Source: an uncultured Bacteroidales bacterium | GTDB taxonomy: Bacteria; Bacteroidota; Bacteroidia; Bacteroidales; Paludibacteraceae | Assembly (NCBI GenBank): GCA_937907165.1 | Contig: CALCUH010000080.1 | Coordinates: 1 to 33,758, forward strand | Length of the DNA stretch: 33,758 bases | Reading direction: 5' to 3' | In this document: piece by piece, positions 1 through 7,488 of the stretch | How the letters are laid out: the number at the start of each line of letters is the position of its first letter | Numbering within the stretch: position 1 is the stretch's first letter | The notes under the pieces: model-generated | The model's input: only the letters and a program-made list of their open reading frames with translations | Told to the model about the DNA's origin: nothing | Database searches by the model: none | Translations under genes and position numbers: made by a program

Positions 1-1
1 G

Positions 2-172
2 AAGTGCGCTCAAGAGATCAGCTCCATCGCTATCTTCAACATGGTCGGACAAAATGTCTACAACCAAGCTAACGGCGAAATCGTGGAGATTAACTTGCCA
101 GCAGGTACATATATGGTGAAGATACTCACCGCTGATGGTAATTGTTCGGTTCAAAAACTGATTGTGAAATAA
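2..172 (+). CDS. C-terminal end of a T9SS-secreted protein (5' part outside the window)
   Basis: Only the last 56 codons are present, in the frame that starts at base 2. They form a typical type A C-terminal sorting domain of type IX secretion cargo: a VGQNVY-like beta strand, then INLPAGTYMVKI, and an end in QKLIVK. This signal directs export across the outer membrane and is then normally cleaved. It closely resembles the sorting domains of the next two genes (both have LPAGTY and end in KL followed by M/V-V-K), so this is probably a third member of the same tandem array. The catalytic part lies upstream of the window, so GH11 activity for this copy is only an inference from its neighbours. 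Confidence 0.85.
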   Translation, partial: KCAQEISSIAIFNMVGQNVYNQANGEIVEINLPAGTYMVKILTADGNCSVQKLIVK

Positions 173-190
173 TAAATTAGTTTGATAGAA

Positions 191-225
191 AGAAGCATGT
201 CACCAATGTGACATGCTTCTTTTTT
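191..225 (+). terminator. Intrinsic terminator of the partial T9SS cargo gene
   Basis: A perfect 13-bp stem (191-203 paired with 208-220) with the loop CAAT is followed by a run of T. It begins 18 nt after the stop codon. Most of its arm sequence, AAGCATGTCA, reappears in the hairpin after the next gene, which fits duplication of whole gene-plus-terminator units. Confidence 0.9.
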
Positions 226-357
226 ATCTCAACTTCTAAAAAATTTCATTTTTTTTAGATATTAATGTCGAATATCATACTCTGTCTAATAGTGTGTAAT
301 GTCTGAACTAAGGGAACCATATCTTACAGAAATATTAATTACTTAAATCTACATACA

Positions 358-2238
358 ATGGGTACAATGAAAAATGCGACTCATCATTTGATCACGATTA
401 TCGCCACGGGATTATTTACTTTTTCAGGACATATCGCCTATGCGGTCGATCCTTGTAGTCAGGTCTCCCAATTAAGCGGTGGAACCATCATTACCGAAAA
501 TAAGGTGGGTTCGACGGGGACGGGTTACGAATACGAACTGTGGACCGACGGCACAGGTGCTAACGGCACGCTGATTTCTTATCCAAAGGATGCATGTTTC
601 AAGGCATCATGGGATCATTCAGGATCTATTTTGGCTTGCGAGGGTAAGAGTTTTAATCAGGCTAAGTTGAATGATTTGGGTGGTGATCTTCAAATCAATT
701 ATGCGTTTGAAAAAACAGAGGAAGAACATGCCAACTATGCCTTCATTGGTCTTGAGGGTTGGATGAATAATGCTCAGATTGAATGGATTATTGTGGAAGA
801 TTGCGTGAACGATAATGATACTGTTTATGTCTCGGATTATCAAAAAGAGGTAGGGGAGACATTCGTTGATGGATCGGTATATAAGGTGTGGACTCGCAGG
901 ACACCTGTAGGTATAGATGGAAGATCTACCTATTACATTTTCAGTGTTCGTCAGTCTCGTCGCCAATGTGGTACCGTAAATCTTTCGGAACATTTCAGAC
1001 AGTGGTCAAAGATTGGTGTTGATATTAATTATGATCGTGAATTATTAGATAATGCGAATATTACCGTTGATGTGTTTAACGGGAAAGGCTCTGTTACTTT
1101 CACCCATGCTTCCATGGAGATAGTCTCTTCAACTGATACTATACCTATTGGTACCATCGGTCAAACTGATACTATACCCGACATTGACATCAATCCGGAT
1201 ACTATAGTGGATGACGATACTGTGGTTATCATTCCGCAGATTGATCCTTGTTCTATGGTCGAAAAATATTCCGGAGATAGAAAATTGGTTATGAGCCAAG
1301 TCGTGAAAATGGATAATGGCTTTTTCTATGAGTTGTGGACGGATGATAATATGGATGGTAGTATAACTGCCTTTGGTGGTGACGCAGCTTGTGCGTTCAA
1401 GGCTAATTGGGATAATTCTGGTGATTTCTTGGCTCATAGTGGCTGTTATATTTTCTCGAAAAATAAAAAGTATGATGAGTATGGTGCGATTGTTGCGGGC
1501 TACAATTACACTAAATCGGGCGACGGTGGAGAGTCTTCTTATATCGGTCTCTATGGTTGGTTGTATAATCCGTCGATAGAGTATTATATCGTGGACGATT
1601 CTTATGGGGACTTATCTGCTCCTCAAAATGCTGAGAAACTGGGAACGTATGAGATGGATGACGATACTTATACATTGTATAAGGAGGATTATATCGTTGA
1701 GGATGGAATGGGGAAGACTTCCATTATGAGGGTCTTCGCGGTTAGGTCTTCCGCTCGTACCTGCGGTGTTGTTTCTGTGGACGGCCACTTTAAGGAATGG
1801 GCTGATTTAGGCTTGACGCTTGGCGAAATCTATAGTTGTACGATTGGTTGCGAGGTCTTCGGCGGTTCGGGCTCTATCGAATATTCTTATGCGAACGTCT
1901 TTATGGGCGGGCAGAGAGCTTCGGAAAACGCTTCTGATTCCGTGGAAATCCGCGGAGTGGACGCACTTAGATCTCTTCCTTCAACAATCACTTCAAGTGA
2001 GTCGATATCTTCGAATGGAGCCGATATTGTTTTGTCGCCTAATCCTGCTGATAATTTCTTTAAGGTGGAAAGTGCTAAAGCGGTTAATTCGATCGAAGTC
2101 TTAAATCTCCTTGGTCATGCGCTTTATCGTCAGGATGGCGGGGAGATGGTTGAGATCCATTTGCCTGCAGGTACTTATATGGTGAGGATTACCGCTGCCG
2201 ATGGTAATAGTGCTATTCGGAAATTGATGGTGAAGTAA
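358..2238 (+). CDS. Secreted protein with two GH11 xylanase domains and a T9SS sorting domain
   Basis: Predicted extracellular endo-1,4-beta-xylanase. Residues 1-29 are a Sec signal peptide ending HIAYA. GH11 domain 1 covers about 30-255, a Thr/Asp/Pro-rich linker with repeated DTIP follows (256-296), GH11 domain 2 covers about 297-517, and a type A sorting domain occupies about 556-626 (LSPNPADNFF, LPAGTYMVR). GH11 hallmarks are visible twice: YELWTD, the SVRQSRR or AVRSSAR strand, and H-F-x-x-W. Domain 2 keeps both catalytic glutamates: nucleophile E408 in PSIEYYIVDD and acid/base E499 in IGCEVFGGSGS. Domain 1 keeps the nucleophile position (E142, QIEWIIVED) but has Asp238 (VDVFNGKGS) where the acid/base Glu belongs, so it may be weak, inactive or a binding module. 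ATG 358 is used here; ATG 367 (MKNATHH) is an equally good start. The motif ACTTAAATCTA lies just upstream, as it does before the next gene. Confidence 0.85.
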   Translation: MGTMKNATHHLITIIATGLFTFSGHIAYAVDPCSQVSQLSGGTIITENKVGSTGTGYEYELWTDGTGANGTLISYPKDACFKASWDHSGSILACEGKSFNQAKLNDLGGDLQINYAFEKTEEEHANYAFIGLEGWMNNAQIEWIIVEDCVNDNDTVYVSDYQKEVGETFVDGSVYKVWTRRTPVGIDGRSTYYIFSVRQSRRQCGTVNLSEHFRQWSKIGVDINYDRELLDNANITVDVFNGKGSVTFTHASMEIVSSTDTIPIGTIGQTDTIPDIDINPDTIVDDDTVVIIPQIDPCSMVEKYSGDRKLVMSQVVKMDNGFFYELWTDDNMDGSITAFGGDAACAFKANWDNSGDFLAHSGCYIFSKNKKYDEYGAIVAGYNYTKSGDGGESSYIGLYGWLYNPSIEYYIVDDSYGDLSAPQNAEKLGTYEMDDDTYTLYKEDYIVEDGMGKTSIMRVFAVRSSARTCGVVSVDGHFKEWADLGLTLGEIYSCTIGCEVFGGSGSIEYSYANVFMGGQRASENASDSVEIRGVDALRSLPSTITSSESISSNGADIVLSPNPADNFFKVESAKAVNSIEVLNLLGHALYRQDGGEMVEIHLPAGTYMVRITAADGNSAIRKLMVK

Positions 2239-2249
2239 TTAATGAACGG

Positions 2250-2279
2250 AAGCATGTCATTTCGATGGCATGCTTTATT
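2250..2279 (+). terminator. Hairpin with UUCG tetraloop between the two GH11 genes
   Basis: An 11-bp stem with one G-U pair (2250-2260 with 2265-2275) is closed by a TTCG tetraloop. The arm AAGCATGTCA is shared with the terminator at 191-225. Only three T follow, so termination may be partial and allow read-through into the next GH11 gene. Confidence 0.65.
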
Positions 2280-2310
2280 AAGATATTCAACTTAAATCTA
2301 TATCTGCGTG

Positions 2311-4020
2311 ATGAAAAAAGAAATATATAATCGTTCGATTAATACCATTGCATTAAGTTTATGTTTAATGTTGGGTTCTAATGCGTTTGCGACGAATCCA
2401 TGCGAGCAGACGAACCAATTAAGTGATGGAATAATATATGCCGACACTACTATATCCGGCACCAAAGAAAACGGTTATCAATATCATCATCGTAACGAAG
2501 AAGGTGGAGAACTAACGCTCTACTCCAAAGATGCTTGTTTCAAAACATCTTGGGACAACCCAAAGGAAGAAGTCTACACTAATGTGGGGATATCCCTTGA
2601 CGATTTGAATAGCGATAGTGAAGGAAGTGACTATATAGTTAATTACGCCTTTCAAAAAGAGGGCGACGATGGAGGGACTTATAGTTCCATCGGTGTGACC
2701 TGTTTGTGGAATAATGGATTAGTATTAAACATTGTAGAGGATTGGGTTAGAGAAGGAACATTTTACACCGTTTCACCATATAGAGAGGTGGGAGAATATA
2801 TTGTTGACGGCGACACTTATAAAATTTGGCAACATAATCTTGTGGGCGGTTCTTTCAATATAACATGTGTCCGCCAGTCACGTCGCCAATGTGGGTCGGT
2901 TAATGTTTCCGAACATATTAGACAATGTAAAAAATTAGGGATTTTTGACAATACGAAAGATTTTAATCACATATTATTGGAAGTTGACGCTGGTGGAGGG
3001 AAAGGTTCCGTTGATTTCACCTATGCTAATATTGAGGTCGTTGAGAGTACTGATACTTTGCCGGACATCACTTTCTCGCCTTTTGATTCATTGGAAATCA
3101 AGCCTAACGACATAGTTGTAACGCAAACTTCGCAAGGGGATATCGGTAATGGATATAGTTATTCTTTCTATCACGATCTAAACATACAAGAAGGAATGAT
3201 TATTCCCGGGGGAGAAAATGATTGCGCATTTAAGGCAGGATGGGATCGGAATAATGATTTCTTGGCCGAGACAGGTTATTTGGACAAAAATTCCAAGAAG
3301 GAATTTTCCGAACTCGGAGAGATTACGGCTGACTATGAATACACTAAGACAGGCAATAAAATAATTCTTTCTTATATTGGGGTTCATGGATTAATGCAGT
3401 ATCCTGACGTGGAGTTTTACATTGTAGATGACGAGTTCGGTTCTAATTTTAATATATATTGTCCGAATTGCGAGGAAATTGGTTACTACGAAATGGATAG
3501 CGACGTTTATACACTTCATAAAGGTCACCGAACCATAGGAGACTTAGGGCAAATCATGGAGATTGATATGATTTATGCTATAAGGTCCTCTTTCCGAACA
3601 AGTGGTCATATTTCCGTTTCCAAACATTTCCAAAAATGGGTAGAACTGGATGTGACACTTGGTCGAATTTATAGTTGTATGATTTCATGTGAGGTTATGG
3701 GCGGTACAGGTTCGATAGATTATTCCAAGGCTACGATGTCGTGGGAGGGTCTGGAAAAAGTCATGGAATCGCCGACATTAGTGAAGAACTTTATTTCTTC
3801 CGACGCTATCATCTTGGCGCCGAACCCTGCGGAAAACTTCTTTTCGGTGAAGAGTCCCGAGGAAATCTCTTCCATTGAGATACTCGATGTGTTCGGTCGT
3901 AGCCTCAACAGCCAAAGTGTCGGTGCGACGGTGACCTTTGATTTGCCTGCTGGCACTTATCTGGTGAAGGTCGTCATGGCGTCTGGCGACACCTCCGTGC
4001 AGAAACTGGTGGTGAAATAA
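2311..4020 (+). CDS. Second secreted double-GH11 protein with T9SS sorting domain (paralogue)
   Basis: A paralogue of the preceding gene with the same architecture: signal peptide (MKKEIYNRS to SNAFA, about 1-27), GH11-like domain 1 (about 28-243), a shorter linker, GH11 domain 2 (about 265-480), and a type A sorting domain (about 500-569, APNPAENFF, LPAGTYLVK). Domain 2 has nucleophile E368 in DVEFYIVDD and acid/base E461 in ISCEVMGGTGS, so it is predicted to be active. Domain 1 has lost the nucleophile: the aligned stretch reads NGLVLNIVED with no Glu at that site. It also has Asp226 at the acid/base site (LEVDAGGGKGS), so it should be catalytically dead. ATG 2311 was chosen over the GTG just before it because the lysine-rich signal peptide starts there. 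ACTTAAATCTA lies 10 nt upstream of the ATG. The T9SS tail implies a cell-surface or released xylan-acting protein. Confidence 0.85.
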   Translation: MKKEIYNRSINTIALSLCLMLGSNAFATNPCEQTNQLSDGIIYADTTISGTKENGYQYHHRNEEGGELTLYSKDACFKTSWDNPKEEVYTNVGISLDDLNSDSEGSDYIVNYAFQKEGDDGGTYSSIGVTCLWNNGLVLNIVEDWVREGTFYTVSPYREVGEYIVDGDTYKIWQHNLVGGSFNITCVRQSRRQCGSVNVSEHIRQCKKLGIFDNTKDFNHILLEVDAGGGKGSVDFTYANIEVVESTDTLPDITFSPFDSLEIKPNDIVVTQTSQGDIGNGYSYSFYHDLNIQEGMIIPGGENDCAFKAGWDRNNDFLAETGYLDKNSKKEFSELGEITADYEYTKTGNKIILSYIGVHGLMQYPDVEFYIVDDEFGSNFNIYCPNCEEIGYYEMDSDVYTLHKGHRTIGDLGQIMEIDMIYAIRSSFRTSGHISVSKHFQKWVELDVTLGRIYSCMISCEVMGGTGSIDYSKATMSWEGLEKVMESPTLVKNFISSDAIILAPNPAENFFSVKSPEEISSIEILDVFGRSLNSQSVGATVTFDLPAGTYLVKVVMASGDTSVQKLVVK

Positions 4021-4044
4021 TCAATCCTGACAAAAACGATTCTG

Positions 4045-4080
4045 CGGAGAGTAGTTCTTGGTGACTACTCTCCGTTGTTT
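4045..4080 (+). terminator. Intrinsic terminator closing the GH11 array
   Basis: A perfect 11-bp stem (4045-4055 with 4064-4074) with an 8-nt loop is followed by TTGTTT. It lies 24 nt after the stop codon. Confidence 0.8.
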
Positions 4081-4341
4081 ATATGGTGCTTTATTAATTA
4101 TTTTAGCGTAGAACGGGGGACATCTTAATTGTGTCTAAACAAGAATGATAGTGGACATTTACAAGAGATTAAAAAATAACATTATCTTTGTTGGCATAAA
4201 TGAAATGGATTTTTAAAATTGAAATCGGTTGGTAACAATTGATAGCTTGAAATTCCATTAGTGTTTAACATCATAATAAATAAATTATGATACGTTTATA
4301 GGTTTATTACAAGGAGAATTTTTAAATCTAAAACTCGAAAG
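4081..4341 (+). other. AT-rich intergenic region with candidate promoter for the GT2 gene
   Basis: No convincing gene is visible. TATCTTTG at 4183-4190 matches the Bacteroidetes -7 element TAnnTTTG, with TTTA at 4158-4161 as a weak -33 match. This would leave a leader of about 150 nt. Just before the ATG, TAAATCTA (4323-4330) repeats the element seen in front of both GH11 genes. Confidence 0.35.
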
Positions 4342-5244
4342 ATGAAAACACTGACTATATTTACGCCTGCATATAATAGAGCACATACTTTAGGAGGAAC
4401 TTACGAAAGTTTGTGCAGTCAAACATCTGATGATTTTTTATGGCTTATTGTTGATGATGGTTCAAAGGATAACACACGGGAATTGGTTGAAGGATGGATT
4501 GCAGAGGGTAAGATTGAAATAAAATATATATACCAAGAGAACCAAGGTATGCATGGTGCTCATAATACGGCTTACGATAATATAGAAACTGAACTGAACA
4601 CTTGCATTGATTCTGACGATTTTATGCCGGATGATGCAGTGGAGAAGATTATTTCCTTTTGGAGGAAAAATGGATCGGATAAGTATGCCGGTTTTATGGG
4701 TTTAGATGTTTCTTTGGATGGTAAGATTATAGGTGAAAGATTTCCGGACGGAATGCGGTCAACTTCTACGCGTAGGTACTACGAAGAGTTGGGTGGTAGT
4801 GGTGACAAGAAGCTTGTCTACCGTACGGATGTTGTGAAAAAATATCCTAAGTATCCGATTTTCGAGGGGGAAAAATTAGTCGGTTTGTCATATTTGTATA
4901 ATATGATTGATGTAGACTATGAAATGTTGGTTAGTAATGAGGTCTACGCTATTGTTGATTACCAGTTGGATGGGTCTTCTTTTGGGATGTGGAAACAGTA
5001 TTGGGATAATCCAAAGGGATGGATATTTTTCCGTAAGTTTGAACTGAGTCAGACGAAATCGTTAAAGAGAAAGATTATGAATAATGTTCATTATGTCTCT
5101 CATTCGATACGTCTTAGGAACAAGTCTTTTTTGGCAGAATCACCAACGAAAATTCTGACGTTCCTCTGCATAGTGCCAGGGATTATATTGTACTTAGTGA
5201 ATAAAAAGAAAGTGATGAAAAATAGTCTTTTCGTCAAGAAATAG
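4342..5244 (+). CDS. Family 2 glycosyltransferase with C-terminal membrane segment
   Basis: Predicted to transfer a sugar from a nucleotide-sugar donor onto a cell-surface glycan or lipid. The GT-A fold is clear at the N terminus: beta strand LTIFTPAYNR (4-13), donor-binding DDG (38-40) and the metal-binding DSDD (90-93) that serves as the DXD motif. The C-terminal third is helical and basic, and ends with one hydrophobic segment (about 264-283, ILTFLCIVPGIILYLV) followed by lysines. This suggests attachment to the cytoplasmic face of the inner membrane. It stands alone between a terminator and a 297-bp gap, with no other capsule or LPS genes nearby, so the acceptor cannot be predicted. Use of TTA and ATA codons is higher than in the housekeeping genes downstream, which hints at an accessory gene. 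Confidence 0.85.
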   Translation: MKTLTIFTPAYNRAHTLGGTYESLCSQTSDDFLWLIVDDGSKDNTRELVEGWIAEGKIEIKYIYQENQGMHGAHNTAYDNIETELNTCIDSDDFMPDDAVEKIISFWRKNGSDKYAGFMGLDVSLDGKIIGERFPDGMRSTSTRRYYEELGGSGDKKLVYRTDVVKKYPKYPIFEGEKLVGLSYLYNMIDVDYEMLVSNEVYAIVDYQLDGSSFGMWKQYWDNPKGWIFFRKFELSQTKSLKRKIMNNVHYVSHSIRLRNKSFLAESPTKILTFLCIVPGIILYLVNKKKVMKNSLFVKK

Positions 5245-5541
5245 TATGTATTAATTTTATACGGTGTTTGAAAATTTACACATCAATTGGTGGAAATAGA
5301 TTGTTGTAAGGTTATGGGTAAAATATAAAATCCCAATCTGTCGGTTTATAAAGGTGGATTCCGAAAAAGTATTATCTAATGAGCGGGTGCCTGTTGAGGC
5401 ATTTGAAAAAATCGTAAGGGAAGTGTATAAAATTTCGTCTCTTTTGGAATGATATTCTTAAGGAGTTTGTTTTTTTGAGATGAGGTTAGAAGGTGTCCTT
5501 GGCAATAGCCATAGTGACGTAAACTATTTAAAGAGTTATAA
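5245..5541 (+). other. Intergenic region with an unexplained open frame
   Basis: No recognised gene. An open frame without ATG runs from 5300 to a TGA at 5450-5452. From GTG 5354 it would encode 32 residues (starting VDSEKVLSNERVPVE, ending ISSLLE). Its composition looks protein-like, so it may be a relic of a longer gene, but no family is recognisable. No hairpin or TAnnTTTG element stands out. Confidence 0.25.
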
Positions 5542-6189
5542 ATGATTAAGAATCTGATATTTGATTGGGGAGGTGTATTAAGTGTAAGCCAGCATGATGA
5601 GGCGGTAAGGCGTTTTGCCGCCATGGGTGTGCCCCATCCAGAGACCTATTTTGTGGAAGGGAAGAATTGGGGAGGAATTTTCGGCGAGGTGGAGGATGGT
5701 GCCATCTCCATAGATGATTTTCTCACCCAAGTGTCTGATCTCTGCGGGAAACCTATCTCTTTTGAGCAGGTTGCTTATGCCTGGTGGGGATTCTTCTCCC
5801 ATTTAGCTCCGGGCATACTGAAACAATTAGAGAAGTGGAAGAGCGAGGGTTTCTATCTTTATATGCTCACCAACAACAATCCTTTTATGATGAGTTACAT
5901 CCGTAGCGACGATTTCTCGCCGGATGGGAAACCGTTCCATGCTTATTTCGACAAGCTCTATGTGAGTTGCGACATCGGCCTTTCCAAACCCGATCCGGCT
6001 ATTTACCAATATGTGTTGGACGACAAGGGGATGGTGGCTTCGGAAACCGTTTTTGTGGACGACAGACGCCAAAACCTTGTGGGTGCGGAGCAAGTGGGCA
6101 TGAAAACTTTCTTCGTGGAGGATAGCGAGCATTGGACGGATGACCTCTGTGGATATATTGAATCGCAAAATATTAGTGGTAGTTTTTAA
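5542..6189 (+). CDS. HAD-superfamily phosphatase (YihX-like, DxGG variant)
   Basis: Predicted cytoplasmic phosphatase or phosphoglycomutase-type hydrolase of HAD subfamily IA. Motif I is FDWGGVL with nucleophile D8. The usual second Asp of DxD is replaced by Gly, as in the YihX/epoxide-hydrolase N-terminal branch (DLGNV type). Motif II is LTNNN with T110, motif III is the lysine of GLSKPDP (K149), and motif IV is VFVDDR (D173, D174). Residues 15-90 form the helical cap. Length (215) is normal. YihX of E. coli acts on alpha-D-glucose 1-phosphate, but the substrate here cannot be told from sequence. The next gene starts 60 nt later on the same strand. Confidence 0.8.
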   Translation: MIKNLIFDWGGVLSVSQHDEAVRRFAAMGVPHPETYFVEGKNWGGIFGEVEDGAISIDDFLTQVSDLCGKPISFEQVAYAWWGFFSHLAPGILKQLEKWKSEGFYLYMLTNNNPFMMSYIRSDDFSPDGKPFHAYFDKLYVSCDIGLSKPDPAIYQYVLDDKGMVASETVFVDDRRQNLVGAEQVGMKTFFVEDSEHWTDDLCGYIESQNISGSF

Positions 6190-6249
6190 TCATACATCTG
6201 TATTTGTATGTACGGTAAGTCATAATGGTAATTTTTTAATTGAATAAAA

Positions 6250-6864
6250 ATGGCTACGACATTTCTTAATGATTATAATCTCCAGCGCTCCACCCCCGTC
6301 TGCGAATACCACCCTTTGCACCCTTTCCTTCCGCAAGGTGCGAAGGTGCTTTTCTTGGGTAGTTTCCCGCCTCAGCGCAAACGTTGGTGCATGGATTTCT
6401 TCTACCCTAACTTCATTAATGACCATTGGCGCATCATGGGTTTGCTCTTCTATGGCGACAAGAACCACTTTGTGGATGTTGAGGCTAAATGCTTCAAGCT
6501 TGATCTGATCGTGGAATTTCTTCGTGAGAAGGGTATCGGCTACTATGATACCGCCGAGGCGGTAAAACGGTTGAAGGACAACGCTTCCGACAAGTTCTTG
6601 GAGGTGGTGGAGTTTACGGATATCCGCGCTTTGTTGGAGAAGATTCCCGAGTGTAGGGTGGTGGTGACCACGGGCGAGAAGGCTACGGAGAATATCGTGT
6701 CGCGGCTATCTCTTCCTGAAATGCCTGCCGTGGGCGGTTATGTGCCTTTGCGTGAGGGCATCTCCCTCTATCGGTTGCCCTCTTCCTCGCGGGCATATCC
6801 GCTCAGTCTGGAAAAGAAGGCGGAGGCTTATCGCGGGATGTTCGAGTTCGCGGGCGTGAGGTGA
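6250..6864 (+). CDS. Uracil-DNA glycosylase superfamily protein
   Basis: Predicted DNA glycosylase-fold protein of base-excision repair. The MUG/TDG-like features are a strand leading into LGSFPPQRKRW (36-46), the aromatic FYPNFINDHWRI (51-62) that resembles the pocket region of TDG/MUG-type enzymes, and a late LPSSSRAYPLSLEKK (176-190) at the position of the DNA-intercalation loop. The family is common in Bacteroidales as 'uracil-DNA glycosylase family protein' of about 200 residues, and the length fits. The residue that activates water is not obvious in the first motif, so the substrate (uracil, hypoxanthine or other) is uncertain. It ends 17 nt before the convergent parE gene. Confidence 0.7.
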   Translation: MATTFLNDYNLQRSTPVCEYHPLHPFLPQGAKVLFLGSFPPQRKRWCMDFFYPNFINDHWRIMGLLFYGDKNHFVDVEAKCFKLDLIVEFLREKGIGYYDTAEAVKRLKDNASDKFLEVVEFTDIRALLEKIPECRVVVTTGEKATENIVSRLSLPEMPAVGGYVPLREGISLYRLPSSSRAYPLSLEKKAEAYRGMFEFAGVR

Positions 6865-6881
6865 CAGATGGGATGGGGAAT

Positions 6882-7178
6882 TCAAAATTTGTTTGAGACA
6901 TCCATCGCTTCGTGGAGAATTCTGATGATTGTAATTATCCCGTCATCTCCTCGTTTATAAAAAATGATGTGTTTGTTGCATTTGTGTCCTCGAAGACCAT
7001 GGCAGATTTCTTCGTAATTTTTGTCGTTGGTTTTCGTTGAACTGACGATAATGGAGAATTCTCTGGTTAATTCTTTGTAGTATTTGTCAGCTTGTTGTTC
7101 TGACCATGTTTCAAACGTATAAATCCAGATAGAGTTAAGATCTTCAACTGCTTTGTTTGTAATGTTATATCTTCTCAT
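6882..7178 (-). CDS. parE: ParE/RelE-superfamily toxin
   Basis: Small basic toxin (98 residues) of a type II toxin-antitoxin pair. The ParE pattern is present: an N-terminal helix pair with AVEDLNSIWIYTFETWS (about 11-27), then QQADKYYKEL, and a C-terminal beta sheet with KHIIFYKR and IIRILHEAMD. ParE proteins inhibit DNA gyrase; RelE-like cleavage of mRNA is less likely because the RelE catalytic basic cluster is not evident. The start is ATG 7178 (MRRYNIT); two codons further upstream a TTG is possible but weaker. The start lies inside parD, with a 14-nt overlap, which is typical of translational coupling in TA operons. Confidence 0.85.
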   Translation of the reverse strand: MRRYNITNKAVEDLNSIWIYTFETWSEQQADKYYKELTREFSIIVSSTKTNDKNYEEICHGLRGHKCNKHIIFYKRGDDGIITIIRILHEAMDVSNKF

Positions 7179-7416
7179 TAGCAAAACGTTTTTTTAAATC
7201 GTTAAGGTTTTGTGATTCTTCAAAATTTTCGCAGATACCGCTTTGTTCCCCTTCTGAAATTGCGGAGGAGAGTTGTTGTATTTTTAGTTCGTTCTCTTCC
7301 AATAGACGGAGCCCTGAACGAATCACTTCGCTGGCGTTGTTATACCTACCTGACCGTATGGCTTGGTTAACGAAGTTCTCGAAATAATTTCCTAATGCTA
7401 CAGATGTCGTTTTCAT
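7165..7416 (-). CDS. parD: ParD-type antitoxin
   Basis: Antitoxin partner of the overlapping parE. Residues 1-45 form a ribbon-helix-helix: MKTTSVALG beta strand, YFENFVNQAIRSGRYNNAS, and EVIRSGLRLLEE, the diagnostic ParD/CC2985 motif. The C-terminal 40 residues are acidic and flexible-looking, and should wrap the toxin. The RHH dimer should bind DNA, and a perfect palindrome lies in the promoter directly upstream, which fits autorepression. 83 residues is a normal length. Confidence 0.88.
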   Translation of the reverse strand: MKTTSVALGNYFENFVNQAIRSGRYNNASEVIRSGLRLLEENELKIQQLSSAISEGEQSGICENFEESQNLNDLKKRFANEKI

Positions 7417-7432
7417 AATGATTGTTTTTTTG

Positions 7433-7463
7433 CAAAGTTACCAATATTTGGTAACCATGCAAG
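7433..7463 (-). promoter_or_regulatory. parDE promoter with embedded palindromic operator
   Basis: Read on the minus strand, a -33 element CTTG (7463-7460), a 19-nt spacer and a -7 element TAACTTTG (7440-7433) form a good Bacteroidetes promoter. A perfect 8-bp inverted repeat, GTTACCAA/TTGGTAAC (7437-7455, 3-nt centre), fills the spacer and overlaps the -7 box. A further half-site (ATTGGTAA) lies at about 7468-7475. ParD binding here would block RNA polymerase. Confidence 0.75.
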
Positions 7464-7488
7464 CCTAATTGGTAAAATGAGCAATTGA

